33,467 bases of DNA from Humibacillus sp. (GCA_030452985.1 JAKDLG010000041.1:1-33467); one strand, 5' to 3'. Numbered from the stretch's first letter, positions 7,553-15,693 are shown. Notes: a model not told the origin generated them from the letters alone. Translations and numbers: made by a program.

Positions 7553-9022
7553 TCAGCTGGTGGGGTCGAAGGTGATCTTGGTCTTGACGGGGTAGGTGGC
7601 GGTGCCCGTTGCGGGGGCTCCTTTGCCGGTGGTGGAGCTGCGGGTGCTTTCGTGGCGGGCGGTGCCGGCCAGGGTCATGTCGGCTTGCCCGGCGGGGACC
7701 TGGAAGATGCTGGTCACGTCGGAAGCGCTGTAGTTCTCGCCCTGGCTGGTGCGGGTCTCGATCGGGGTGTATGTCTTGCCGGCCACGGTCAGGATGGGCT
7801 TGTCCAGGGCGAGGGTGCTGGAGTAGCTGCTGGTGGTGTAGAACTCGCCGGTGGCCCAGCTGGCCTCGTAGCGTGGGTCGTAGGTGGCGGTGACGTACAC
7901 GGTGCCGTCTTTGGGCCATCCGACGGTCTTGCGGGTGCCTTCGGTCTCGGGGGCGGGGAGGTACGCGGATCGTTCGAGCCTCACGGTGCACGAGAACGTG
8001 CGGACCCAGCCCTTGGTGTTGGAGTCACCGGACGTGACTTCGGGGCAGGACCCGGAGGTTTCTTTCGCGATGCCGTCGTAATAGCCGGCGGCCGCGGTCC
8101 CGGTGCGTTTGTTGGTGCGGGCATCGACCCACTGGGTGAGCCCGTCGTAGGTGATGCCGACCTTTGCGTCGGCGCCGTCGGTCGGGACGGCGACCGCGAA
8201 CCCGCCGGTGAGGTCCTGCTCGGAGCTAGAGGGGGCGACGGGGTACTGCTTCCCACCGGTGGAGATCACCATCTGCGCCGGCTTCTCCTTCGTGGTCGAC
8301 CAGACCCCGCTGCTGGTGCTGCTGGTGGTAACGGCGACGAACGAGCCGCCTGCGGGTGGGGTGCGCCGGTCCGCGGGGCCACCGATCCTGGACCGGGTCA
8401 CGGTGGCGCTGATGGTGTGGGTGCGGTCCGGGGTGGTGATGGTGGCCTTGCCCGTAGCGGTGGTGTCCGGGTCAGGTTCGGCCCCGATGGCATCGGTACC
8501 GACCGCGCCGAGCGGGATCGTCTCACCGAGAGCGGCTGCGGGCGCGGGCGGCTCGTCGAGCTTGACCGCGAGGTCAGCTTTCGCCCCGTCAGGGCGGGTC
8601 GGTTGGGCGTTGGGGTTCGCGGTGGCGCCTGGGGTGAAGGACGCCTTGCCGGACTTGCCCAGGTCCAGGGCCAGGTAGCCCACCTCGGCGTCGGTCGCGG
8701 TCACCGTCAGGGGGTGGGACTGCCAGGAGGTGGCGGCGTCGCCCATGAACCGGACCGGCCCGCACAGCGTCTCCTCGGTGACGTCTTTGTCCTGCACGAC
8801 CTGGTAGTAGCAGCGGGCCGTGTCCGGCAGGTTGGCTTTGACCTGGCCGGAAGTGACTGAGGACTTCCACGCCGCGTCGATCGCCTGCAGCGACTCATCG
8901 ACCTTCTCCAGCTTCAACCCCTGGAACCGCCAGTCCGGGCCGCTGCTCGAGCAGCCCGCCAGGGCGCATCCCAGCACGGCCGCGGTAAGCGCGGCTCCTG
9001 TTCTCGACCACGACGTCTTCAT
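7553..9022 (-). CDS. Secreted lipoprotein, 489 aa
   Basis: ATG at 9022 has AGGGGAG upstream. The N-terminus is a lipoprotein signal: MKTSWSR, a hydrophobic stretch (AALTAAVLG) and the lipobox LAGC, so the mature protein is anchored outside the membrane at that Cys. The rest is Thr/Ser/Gly-rich and beta-like, with few Cys (CYYQ, TLCG, SCPE, FSCT) that could form disulfides. No catalytic domain was recognised. It opens a minus-strand set with two small membrane proteins; the prepilin peptidase is further down. A surface adhesin or envelope component for mating or pilus assembly is possible. Confidence 0.8.
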   Translation of the reverse strand: MKTSWSRTGAALTAAVLGCALAGCSSSGPDWRFQGLKLEKVDESLQAIDAAWKSSVTSGQVKANLPDTARCYYQVVQDKDVTEETLCGPVRFMGDAATSWQSHPLTVTATDAEVGYLALDLGKSGKASFTPGATANPNAQPTRPDGAKADLAVKLDEPPAPAAALGETIPLGAVGTDAIGAEPDPDTTATGKATITTPDRTHTISATVTRSRIGGPADRRTPPAGGSFVAVTTSSTSSGVWSTTKEKPAQMVISTGGKQYPVAPSSSEQDLTGGFAVAVPTDGADAKVGITYDGLTQWVDARTNKRTGTAAAGYYDGIAKETSGSCPEVTSGDSNTKGWVRTFSCTVRLERSAYLPAPETEGTRKTVGWPKDGTVYVTATYDPRYEASWATGEFYTTSSYSSTLALDKPILTVAGKTYTPIETRTSQGENYSASDVTSIFQVPAGQADMTLAGTARHESTRSSTTGKGAPATGTATYPVKTKITFDPTS

Positions 9023-9209
9023 GTGCCGCTCCCCTGTCACCTTTTGCCCTACTTGTGGGCTCAGGGTAGTCAGCGGCGGCGACACGCGCCCGGCGAGTGG
9101 TTGCCCAGACACGACGGGGCACCCCCGGGCACGCCCTTCACTGGTAACTCCTGTAACTCATTGCGTATGATAGATTCGGGGTCTTCTCTCCCTCCGGAAA
9201 GGCCGCACC

Positions 9210-9740
9210 TTGACCCTCGTCATCGCCACCCACCTGCCCCACTCCTACGCCGAGCTCCTCGACGAGGTCCATCGGGGAAGACCCAAGCCACAGGCCCTGT
9301 CCGCGCTCGCGCTGATCACCCTGGGCGACTGGGCTCGGGTCAGCGACGCCGACGCCGCATCCGCCACCCACATCGTCGGCGTCCACAACGGCTGCATCGT
9401 CAGCGCCTACCAGGCAACCTCCTACCGCCGCACCGCGACCGGTCGGGTGCGGTGGGCCGGTGGCCCCGCCGACGACTTCGCTGGGCACATCGGCGACCGG
9501 GTTCCCGGCGGCGCCTGGGGCCAAGGGCAGGCCCGGCCGTTGCGCACCATCACGTTGGCCCCGAAGGCCCACCCCAGGGGCCTGGGCGTCTTGGGCGCGG
9601 TGTGGGAGCTCCTCACCGCCGACGGCCCAGCCGCTGACGAGGCGCTCCTGGCCCGCGTCCATCTCACCGCGACCGCCGGTCGGGTCACGATCAAGGTTCC
9701 CGCCGGCACCAGCGTCCTGGTGGATCAGGTTCCCGCCTGA
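9210..9740 (+). CDS. Hypothetical protein, 176 aa, TTG start
   Basis: Translation probably starts at TTG 9210, preceded by GGAAAGG. A good -10 (TATGAT, 9166-9171) lies upstream, so it likely has its own promoter, divergent from the lipoprotein gene. The protein begins MTLVIATHLPHSYAELLDEV and has a middle segment HIVGVHNGCIVSAYQATSYR and VRWAGGPADDFAGHIGDRVP that looks like a compact beta fold, perhaps PUA-like. No catalytic motif or membrane segment is visible. The frame has very high third-position GC. Function unknown. Confidence 0.75.
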   Translation: MTLVIATHLPHSYAELLDEVHRGRPKPQALSALALITLGDWARVSDADAASATHIVGVHNGCIVSAYQATSYRRTATGRVRWAGGPADDFAGHIGDRVPGGAWGQGQARPLRTITLAPKAHPRGLGVLGAVWELLTADGPAADEALLARVHLTATAGRVTIKVPAGTSVLVDQVPA

Positions 9741-9750
9741 CCCGATCCAC

Positions 9751-9786
9751 CCAGTGGCATGTCGTGGGCCTGCGACATGCCACTGG
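9751..9786. terminator. Strong hairpin after the 9210-9740 gene
   Basis: Arms CCAGTGGCATGTCG (9751-9764) and CGACATGCCACTGG (9773-9786) are perfect 14-bp complements with an 8-base loop, 10 bases after the stop at 9740. There is no T-run after it, so it would be an L-shaped terminator or an RNA-protecting hairpin. Confidence 0.55.
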
Positions 9787-9935
9787 CGGCAAGTGTGCCC
9801 GGCTGGGAACGGTGCTCCGCCTTCGCGCGCCGGCCGCAACGCTGCCCCCCGTCCACCCCAAGTGAACGGTGTGCCCGCCGGCGCTCCCCTCGGTTGGCAT
9901 GCGCCGGTGTCGGCCGGTACCGGCAGACTCGGGCC

Positions 9936-10880
9936 ATGCGCCTGAGCGATGACGATGACTGGATGAGCGAGCCGGCAGCGGCCGAGGAGTTTGCGGCCAT
10001 CCCCGACCCTGGCGCCGAGCCGGCCGCCCGGGACTGGTTCGACCTGGCCCGGGCTCACCGCGACCTCGAAGCGGCGCAGGGTGAGCGTCAGCCCGGTCGG
10101 GGCCGGTGGACCCCGTCCGGTCGGCGGGCCGCCCGCGAGGCCACCGCCCAGGCCGAAGAGCTGCGCATAATTCCCCGAGACATTCGGGACTGCGCGGCTC
10201 TGCTGGCGGCCACGGCAGCCGGCTCGACCCGCGAATGGGACGCCCTGTCGGTGATCCCTCGCGGACGGCGCTGGCCGGAGCTGAGTCTGGAGCGGACGCT
10301 GAGCCAACACCGGCGCGAGCTGCCCTCGCCCTGGGTTGATGAGGTGCTGGAGGCGCTGCCTCAGATCCGCGCCGAGGTCCAGCTGCAGGTCAACACCCAC
10401 GGCGTGGATGTGCTGCACCACGGCCTGCTCGACCAGGCTGCCGGGGCGTCCGCAGAGCTGGCTACGGCTCTACGGGAACACCTGCCAGGGCCTCTGCGGC
10501 CCATCCCGTCACGAGTGGCCGCGCTCCAACGGCGAACCGCGCACGTGACGCTCTACGTGTCTGAGCCCCAGCCCAACGACTGGGACAGCGACGTCGACGT
10601 CGACGTGATCACGTTGAGCGACATTGTGGTGCACGGGAAGGGCCGGGGCCTGGGGACCGCGGTCTTGACCCAGCTGTGCCGATACGCCGACGCCACCGGG
10701 TCGAGCATCATCGGTGACCTGATCCCGGGCCCGTCCGTCCCGGCCGAGCAGCTGCCCGCCACCGCCCGCTGGTACGCCCGCCACGGGTTCACCAGCGGGA
10801 GCTACCCGCCCGAGCAATGGCGAATTGGTAGCCGTATCCGCCGCGAACCCCGCGCGACTCCAACGCGAGCCGGCGGGTAG
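9936..10880 (+). CDS. Protein with C-terminal GNAT-like domain, 314 aa
   Basis: The last third resembles a GNAT N-acetyltransferase: a beta strand ITLSDIVVHG, then KGRGLGTAVLTQLCRYADAT in place of the acetyl-CoA loop, then ATARWYARHGFTSG, the usual aromatic YxRxGF end. The first 200 residues are helical, acidic and Arg-rich with no known domain (LARAHRDLEAAQGE; EVLEALPQIRAEVQLQVNTH) and may bind a substrate. ATG at 9936 is used; ATG at 9963 is an alternative. SD is weak at both. The substrate is unknown. Phage and plasmid GNATs can modify tRNA, toxins or host proteins. Confidence 0.7.
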   Translation: MRLSDDDDWMSEPAAAEEFAAIPDPGAEPAARDWFDLARAHRDLEAAQGERQPGRGRWTPSGRRAAREATAQAEELRIIPRDIRDCAALLAATAAGSTREWDALSVIPRGRRWPELSLERTLSQHRRELPSPWVDEVLEALPQIRAEVQLQVNTHGVDVLHHGLLDQAAGASAELATALREHLPGPLRPIPSRVAALQRRTAHVTLYVSEPQPNDWDSDVDVDVITLSDIVVHGKGRGLGTAVLTQLCRYADATGSSIIGDLIPGPSVPAEQLPATARWYARHGFTSGSYPPEQWRIGSRIRREPRATPTRAGG

Positions 10881-11027
10881 GCGACATCGCGCAGGCTGAG
10901 ACGAAGAGGCCCTCGGTCCTTCCGGGTCTCATCGCCAAGGACGCGCGCCAAGGCCGCCACGAACAGAGGGCGGCGCAACATGAGGCTGCCTTGTCCCGCC
11001 GGCGTCCACGCCCACCACGGCTGGCAG

Positions 11028-11315
11028 CTAGCTGTCTTCCGCCTCTTGCGTATGGGCGCGGATCTGCTCGAACGTCTCGCCGGCGACAATCCGCCGGAGG
11101 GTGGCGGCATCGAGCGACCCGACCTCTGCTCCTGGGCGCCGGTCCTCGTGCTCGAGGATGGCGCAGGCTCTGTCCAGACGTTCCAGCGCCTGGGCCGCGT
11201 CGCGGGCAGTGAGGTATAGGTCATCCTCGTGGCGTTGCGCCTCACGACCGGCGTAAGCCAAGCGCTGATGCAACGGCCGCGGGGCCTCCTCACCACCGAG
11301 GATCATCTTCACCAT
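11028..11315 (-). CDS. Small helical protein, 95 aa
   Basis: The start at 11315 lies inside the end of the upstream gene (26-base overlap); ATG at 11306 is also possible. The protein is almost all helix and strongly charged: LHQRLAYAGREAQRHEDDLY, then TARDAAQALERLDRACAILE, then ATLRRIVAGETFEQIRAHTQ. It suggests a coiled coil or small helical bundle. Third positions are GC-rich, which supports real coding. No family was recognised. It converges on the GNAT-like gene across 147 bases with no clear gene. Confidence 0.65.
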   Translation of the reverse strand: MVKMILGGEEAPRPLHQRLAYAGREAQRHEDDLYLTARDAAQALERLDRACAILEHEDRRPGAEVGSLDAATLRRIVAGETFEQIRAHTQEAEDS

Positions 11316-11883
11316 GTGCCCACGGTAGCCCGGGGGTGACCCTGGCGGTCAGTCCCTGCAGGTGAGCTGTTCGGCGGTGAGGTCCGATTCGCTGCCTGGC
11401 CTGGTGGTCCGCGTCGCGGACCAGATCGGCGAGCGAGTGCGCCGCCTCGTCTCGGCTCATGCTGGTCAGGACCGGACCGGTCACAGGCCGGTAACCGGGC
11501 ACGGTGCGCTGGCCCGCGAACGGCTCGAACGACAGGGCCGACAGACGGTCCGGGAACCGGAACGTCGGCGCCGCCGGGGTCACACCTAGCCGGAGCGCGT
11601 AGTCGCCCGTGATCCCGATCGCCAGGCGGGCCTGCTCGAGCAGGAACCACAAATGGATCCCGGTCCGCTCAATGTCGGCGATTACAACTTGCCCCGTCGC
11701 GGATTCCCCGGGTGGGAACCCTAAGCCAGCACGGGTGAAACCAACCGCGACCGACCCGTCCCCGTAGAGGTGCAGAATGCTCGCAACAGCATCTCCAACC
11801 CGCTCCTGTTCCGTCGGGAGTGGCCTCCCGACGGAACATCTGCAGGCCACGAACCACCTGGCTACGTCGCTGTTCCAGTCCAT
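11290..11883 (-). CDS. Hypothetical protein, 197 aa
   Basis: From ATG at 11883 it begins MDWNSDVARWFVACRCSVG. The middle (SVAVGFTRAGLGFPPGE, VVIADIERTGIHLWFLLEQA) looks like a mixed alpha/beta fold, and the end contains SMSRDEAAHSLADLVRDAD, a helical region. No known motif is present. A 14-bp perfect hairpin lies about 45-75 bases into the gene, which is unusual and could mean that the true start is further down or that early translation is controlled. The 11884-12086 gap upstream has no gene; a weak AGGGG/CCCCT hairpin there follows the stop at 12087. Confidence 0.65.
   Translation of the reverse strand: MDWNSDVARWFVACRCSVGRPLPTEQERVGDAVASILHLYGDGSVAVGFTRAGLGFPPGESATGQVVIADIERTGIHLWFLLEQARLAIGITGDYALRLGVTPAAPTFRFPDRLSALSFEPFAGQRTVPGYRPVTGPVLTSMSRDEAAHSLADLVRDADHQARQRIGPHRRTAHLQGLTARVTPGLPWAHGEDDPRW
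11807..11838. repeat. Perfect 14-bp hairpin with 4-base loop
   Basis: TGTTCCGTCGGGAG (11807-11820), loop TGGC, then its exact complement (11825-11838). It lies within the 5' end of the 11290-11883 gene and has no T-run on either strand. Confidence 0.8.
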
Positions 11884-12086
11884 CGGCCCCAGTCCATGGC
11901 CGCACCTACGGATACTCCTAGCAATCACCGCCCGAGCAACTCCACGAAGCACCCCGCCGCTCAGGCCAGTTCGGCTGCGCGCTCGCGAACATCGACCTGG
12001 ACCCCATCTGGCCATCGAGCTTCTCGATCTACCGCACCTTCACCACCGGTTGAGTAGCACCAACCAGGGGCCTGGACCCCTTCAGA

Positions 12087-12758
12087 TCAGTCGTCGTGCC
12101 CGTCCGCCGGTGCAGCGTCATCCACTTCCGCAGCCGTCGATCGGTCTGCCTGCGCCCGCACCGCATCCAGCTCACGCTCGTGCACGACCCGGTTGCTGTC
12201 GACCCGCGCTAGCCGGGCCTCTTCTAGGCTCTCGCGCTCCTGCTGGCGGCGCGCTTGGTGTTCCTGCCGGTTCCGGGCCAGCTCTTCCCGGACATGGCTA
12301 GCGCCTTGGTGGGCGATCCGCGCGGTTTCTTCTCGGTCAGGTGTGCGTGGACGGCCGCGCTCGGCGGCCGGTGGCCGGTGCAGTTGTCGCACCGGTGTCG
12401 GAGTCTCTGGCTCCGGCAGGTCCGGCACGGGCGTCAACACGGGCCTGAGGGGTGAGGGCCTGGTCGAGGTCGCGACTAGCGCACCTGGTGGCAGCTGTGG
12501 GGTGTCGCTGACCTGGTGCACACCGTCGGCGTCGACGAGCAGGTAGCCGGCGGCGCGCAACTGCTCCACGGCCGCGTGAATCGGACCGGGCCCGGTTTCC
12601 TCCGTAGTCAGGTCCTCGATCGTCACCGCGCCCTCGGGACTGCCTAGTACGCGGGTGAGGATCCCCAAAGCGGTCACCGACAAGGCTGGGTCCGTCGCAG
12701 CCGCGCGGCGGATGACCAAAGCTTCGTCGTGGCTCGGGCGTTGCGACCTGATCCGCAT
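12087..12758 (-). CDS. Winged-helix protein with charged coiled-coil tail, 223 aa
   Basis: Residues 10-85 read like a winged helix used in plasmid and phage regulators: HDEALVIRRAAATDPALSVT, ALGILTRVLGSPEG, and IHAAVEQLRAAGYLLVDADG. After a Pro-rich linker the C-terminal 80 residues are long, charged helix (HVREELARNRQEHQARRQQE), probably coiled coil. ATG at 12758 has GGGAG eight bases upstream; a GTG at 12767 is the alternative. It follows the 82-aa gene by about 20 bases. A role in copy control or replication is possible from context only. Confidence 0.75.
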   Translation of the reverse strand: MRIRSQRPSHDEALVIRRAAATDPALSVTALGILTRVLGSPEGAVTIEDLTTEETGPGPIHAAVEQLRAAGYLLVDADGVHQVSDTPQLPPGALVATSTRPSPLRPVLTPVPDLPEPETPTPVRQLHRPPAAERGRPRTPDREETARIAHQGASHVREELARNRQEHQARRQQERESLEEARLARVDSNRVVHERELDAVRAQADRSTAAEVDDAAPADGHDD

Positions 12759-14889
12759 GCGGGTCACTCCCGGCGGCCGCTACGAGCGGCCGCGCTCCCG
12801 CAGCGCCTGGAGCCGATTCTCGGTGCCCCGTCTCGCCACCTTCTTGGCTAACCTCGGCTCTTCGGACCAAGCTTGCACCAGCGCCAGCATCCGGGCCGAC
12901 CGTGAGACCCCGTCGGTCATCGTCGCGTCCTTGAGCTCTTCTGCCAGCTCGCAGGGGAGGTCGAAGGTCACACGCGTCCAGTTCGGTGGCAGCGGCACCG
13001 GTGGGCTCCTCAAGGTCAGGTGGGGCATTGACCGTCATGATATCGGCAGCACCCGCTGCGTGACCTTCTAGCGAGAGAGCAGACTGCGCCGCTGGTAGGG
13101 GTGGCTGCCCGGCCGCCTCTAGGGCGTCAGCGGCCTCCGGGTCGAGCTCGCGCACCTGCTCGAGCGGCACCCGCAACGCCAGGAACGTCGCTACCCGCTC
13201 CTGCAGCCGCAGACCTTCCTCCGGGCCGCCCGCTGTGGACTGTGCCCCACGGTCTCCTGCCGGGCGGGCCGCAGCTGCAGAAGGGTGTTCAGGCTCCACC
13301 ACCCCCGCAGGTGTGCACGGGCACCCCTGTGGGCTTCGCTGTCCCCCACAGTCACAGCACGCCAACCCGAGCCGGACATCGGTGAGCATCAGGCGCACTC
13401 CGGCCCGAGCCGCCGGGATGTGCCGGCCGCCAGTCTCATCGAGATCGGCGTAGTGATGGATCGCGGCGACCACCGCAGCGGCGCCCAAGCGTCCGTCGAG
13501 CCCACCGGCGATCACCACCGACAAGCCAGGAAGCCACCGCTTGGCCCAGCCCGTCGTCCAATCCCGATCCAACGTGGCCAACACCTCAGCGACGTCAGCC
13601 CGATCCTGCGCCGGCGATCTTGGTCCGCTCTCAGAACCCCCCGACAGCTGATCTGCCTTCTCCTTCGGCCGCAGGCCGCCACCCCGCGCGTCACTCAGGT
13701 CAGAAGCGGGGCTACGCCCCGAAGAGTAGTTGTTCTCGGGGGCTAGGTATTCGGGGGCTAGGTTCCCTATAGGACCCCGCATTTTTGTCACTCCGGACCC
13801 CGCATTTTTGTCAGGGTCGACCTCGTGGGCTATCCGGCCTGCACGTGCGTCAGCCGAACCGGATCCCACGCGTACAGACCTGCCGCGTGCAGCTGGATGA
13901 TGTGATGTCTCATCTCGGTGACCGTGACATGCGCGTCGTCTGCTAGTTGGATCATGCTCAACGTCCGTATCGGACCGTGGCTTTTGGCCATTCGGATCGG
14001 AAGCACCTCCGGCACCCGCAGTTGTTCCTCGGCGAGCTGCGGTGCGGGGCTCATCTCCGCCGCGAGCGCCTCGTACTCCCATACCGGGATGGTCATCGTC
14101 ATTGGCTGATCCTGTTGGGGCCGACGGTCTCTGTGTCCCTTGGTCCCGCCTGTCACTTTGCGCGGGTGTGCTTGGTGCCAAGCCTTCGATTTCGTCATGG
14201 TGTTCCCTTCTAGCATCGGAATCAGGAGCTGAGATTGGTAGTTGCGAGGGCCGTGACAAGATCCGGCCCGTCCGCGTACGTGTCAGCTTCAGACAGCCCA
14301 CCTCCACCCACAGGTCGATATGCCGGCCCATGGTTCGTTCTCCTACCTGTGCTGCGGCAGCGAGGGAACCTAGGCTGTCGCTCGTCCAACCAGCGCGTCC
14401 CATGGCCTGGTCAGCCATCAGCAACGAGCGCAAAGCGGCAGTTGGGGCCCGCCCACGGGCGAGTGCGGTGAGCGCGGCGTAGGGCAGAACATCCCACCGT
14501 TCGTCACCGCCAGGGAGGACCAGCAGGGTGTACGTCGTCGGGCCGTCTACGCGCGCCCGGTGGCGGCGAAGGAACGACAGTGCGATCAACTCGTCGATGG
14601 CCCGGGCCACGGCGTCCGGGCGTCTGCCGCTTCGCCCCAGGGCGGTCATAATCTGCGCCAATGTCATCGTTACAGACCCGCGCCCCAACCGGTTCAGCGA
14701 CAAGAAGACCACGAAAACGGCCAACGCCGTCGCACTGGACACTTCGTCCCGAACGCGCCGCGGAACTCGCACACCAGGAACGCACCCCTCCCGCGAGGGA
14801 GGAACACCCCCCCGCTGCGGACGCGGGTGCACCACCGGTGTGTCACCGGCAAGAGGGTAGGCCGAAGCCAACCCTGGTGCTACAGTCAT
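12337..14889 (-). CDS. Candidate replication initiator ORF with internal iterons
   Basis: ATG at 14889 with GAGAGG upstream opens a frame of 850 codons. Coding signal is clear for about residues 1-215, which contain two winged-helix-like domains (ATALAVFVVFLSLNRLGRGS; PDAVARAIDELIALSFLRRH; LRSLLMADQAMGRAGWTS; AAAAQVGERTMGRHIDLWVE). It is clear again for about 358-618, with repeats NLAPEY-LAPEN, a helical domain (DVAEVLATLDRDWTTGWAKR) and a Cys cluster (CCDCGGQ...CPC). Between them another frame looks more coding (13830-14198), and after 13035 the frame runs under two other good genes. So the ORF is either one protein with a nested gene or several genes joined by indels. Initiators often carry their origin inside the gene. 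Replication function is inferred. Confidence 0.4.
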   Translation of the reverse strand: MTVAPGLASAYPLAGDTPVVHPRPQRGGVPPSREGCVPGVRVPRRVRDEVSSATALAVFVVFLSLNRLGRGSVTMTLAQIMTALGRSGRRPDAVARAIDELIALSFLRRHRARVDGPTTYTLLVLPGGDERWDVLPYAALTALARGRAPTAALRSLLMADQAMGRAGWTSDSLGSLAAAAQVGERTMGRHIDLWVEVGCLKLTRTRTGRILSRPSQLPISAPDSDARREHHDEIEGLAPSTPAQSDRRDQGTQRPSAPTGSANDDDHPGMGVRGARGGDEPRTAARRGTTAGAGGASDPNGQKPRSDTDVEHDPTSRRRACHGHRDETSHHPAARGRSVRVGSGSADARAGRIAHEVDPDKNAGSGVTKMRGPIGNLAPEYLAPENNYSSGRSPASDLSDARGGGLRPKEKADQLSGGSESGPRSPAQDRADVAEVLATLDRDWTTGWAKRWLPGLSVVIAGGLDGRLGAAAVVAAIHHYADLDETGGRHIPAARAGVRLMLTDVRLGLACCDCGGQRSPQGCPCTPAGVVEPEHPSAAAARPAGDRGAQSTAGGPEEGLRLQERVATFLALRVPLEQVRELDPEAADALEAAGQPPLPAAQSALSLEGHAAGAADIMTVNAPPDLEEPTGAAATELDACDLRPPLRAGRRAQGRDDDRRGLTVGPDAGAGASLVRRAEVSQEGGETGHRESAPGAAGARPLVAAAGSDPHADQVATPEPRRSFGHPPRGCDGPSLVGDRFGDPHPRTRQSRGRGDDRGPDYGGNRARSDSRGRGAVARRRLPARRRRRCAPGQRHPTAATRCASRDLDQALTPQARVDARAGPAGARDSDTGATTAPATGRRARPSTHT
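12780..13028 (-). CDS. Small RHH-like DNA-binding protein, 82 aa
   Basis: The sequence NWTRVTFDLPCELAEELKDA (a beta strand then helix) followed by DGVSRSARMLALVQAWSEEP has the strand-helix-helix pattern of a ribbon-helix-helix protein. The C-terminus is very basic (KKVARRGTENRLQALRERGR). Almost every codon ends in G or C, which makes this the real frame here, not the long ORF that also passes through. ATG at 13028; no strong SD, so coupling to the upstream gene is possible. Probably a copy-number or transcription repressor in the replication region. Confidence 0.7.
   Translation of the reverse strand: MPHLTLRSPPVPLPPNWTRVTFDLPCELAEELKDATMTDGVSRSARMLALVQAWSEEPRLAKKVARRGTENRLQALRERGRS
13736..13813. 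repeat. Iteron-like direct repeats, candidate origin
   Basis: Two sets of tandem repeats lie side by side. TCGGGGGCTAGGT occurs at 13736 and 13751 (15-bp period). GGACCCCGCATTTTTGTCA, 19 bp and exact, occurs at 13772 and 13795 (23-bp period). The second set includes T-runs, unusual in this GC-rich region. Spacing near two helical turns and position inside a putative initiator gene fit iterons bound by Rep. Confidence 0.6.
13830..14198 (-). CDS. Winged-helix protein nested in the replication ORF, 122 aa
   Basis: ATG at 14198 has AGAAGGG seven bases upstream, and the frame ends at TAG 13830. It begins MTKSKAWHQAHPRKVTGG, basic, then has a domain with a winged-helix look: YEALAAEMSPAPQLAEEQLR, IRTLSMIQLADDAHVTVTEM and HHIIQLHAAGLYAWDPVRLT. 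Third positions are more GC-rich than those of the long overlapping frame, so this frame is likely translated. It may be a separate regulator, or the true continuation of the initiator after an indel. Confidence 0.55.
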   Translation of the reverse strand: MTKSKAWHQAHPRKVTGGTKGHRDRRPQQDQPMTMTIPVWEYEALAAEMSPAPQLAEEQLRVPEVLPIRMAKSHGPIRTLSMIQLADDAHVTVTEMRHHIIQLHAAGLYAWDPVRLTHVQAG

Positions 14890-14977
14890 ACTTACGCCTC
14901 TCGTGGAGGTGTTTGAAGAAACATCCGGTTTTGGACGCTCAGCGGTTGTCAATCGCTAAGTAACAAAAGTGGCGTTC

Positions 14978-15008
14978 GGCCCTCACCCCTGGCGAGACGG
15001 TGAGGGCC
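14978..15008 (-). terminator. Terminator after the tandem-RHH gene
   Basis: Perfect 10-bp arms GGCCCTCACC (14978-14987) and GGTGAGGGCC (14999-15008) with an 11-base loop lie just after the stop at 15019. On the minus strand TTTTGTT follows about 9 bases after the stem. It separates the tandem-RHH gene from the replication ORF. Confidence 0.6.
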
Positions 15009-15018
15009 TCCGCTTTGT

Positions 15019-15531
15019 CTAAGAGGCCTTGACGAGCAGCTCCCCCCCGTTGATGGCGGCCGCGACCTGACGGTCACGGAAGTGTTCCGACGCCGGGTGG
15101 TAACCCACAGCGTCGTAGATGAGGGCCCGTAGGTAGGACGCGAACGTCACATCGAGGACCGCGCACGCTTCGTCGATCTGGTCTGCGAGCGGGCGATCAA
15201 CTGCAATCTTGACACCGGTGTAAACGAAGAGAGAGGTCTCCGGGCACTGCAAGGCTGTCCTGCTACGGACGCGATCACGCAGCTGGCTGGCAGTGATCAC
15301 GGTAGGAAGCGAGTCAAGCGTTGCGAGGTACTGGCCGACGTACCCGTGAGCCTCAGCTACCAGCACCTCTGCGTACGTGGACAGTGGGAGGCCCACCAGG
15401 GCCGCCTGGCAAACGAGCAGCTCGTGAGCGGCTGGGTCCAGGCCAGGGCGGAAAGCGTGTCGGTCTCGATTTAACCGGGGTCGCCCGGGAGAACGGGGCG
15501 TGGAGGCGTTTCTGCGTGTGAGGCGTGCCAT
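15019..15531 (-). CDS. Tandem ribbon-helix-helix protein, 170 aa
   Basis: Two related segments follow each other: residues 27-63 (FRPGLDPAAHELLVCQAALV; PLSTYAEVLVAEAHGY) and 106-144 (VKIAVDRPLADQIDEACAVL; TFASYLRALIYDAVGY). Each has the strand-helix-helix form, so a monomer could fold like an RHH dimer. ATG at 15531 has AAGGA eight bases upstream; upstream ATGs lie too near the promoter. It is driven by one of the four TGTCA-N20-CCTACTTCA elements and ends at a terminator, so it is a single-gene unit. It may be a repressor of the transfer regulon or a relaxosome accessory protein. Confidence 0.75.
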   Translation of the reverse strand: MARLTRRNASTPRSPGRPRLNRDRHAFRPGLDPAAHELLVCQAALVGLPLSTYAEVLVAEAHGYVGQYLATLDSLPTVITASQLRDRVRSRTALQCPETSLFVYTGVKIAVDRPLADQIDEACAVLDVTFASYLRALIYDAVGYHPASEHFRDRQVAAAINGGELLVKAS

Positions 15532-15619
15532 GGCCGTCATCCTTTCAGTGCATTCCGGGCGAGCTTGGTTCATCACGTGCGTGTCATGCTCTTTTTCGGG
15601 AAACAGCACCTGCATACCT

Positions 15620-15653
15620 TGAAGTAGGTGCGTCAATCCCGACCGAACTGACA
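15620..15653 (-). promoter_or_regulatory. Copy B of TGTCA-N20-CCTACTTCA element
   Basis: On the minus strand TGTCA (15649-15653), 20 bases, then CCTACTTCA (15620-15628), 88 bases before the tandem-RHH start. A TTGACG also lies within the spacer in this copy. Confidence 0.75.
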
Positions 15654-15693
15654 GGTGCTACCGAGAATCTTGGGATGTGGACGACGACGGCTG

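Noticed and set aside
10802-11296. 164-codon minus-strand ORF opposite the GNAT-like gene
   Set aside because: It lies on the GNAT gene end and the 11028-11315 gene, which have better codon use. A 57-codon part from 10981 is possible but would converge by 79 bases into the GNAT gene.
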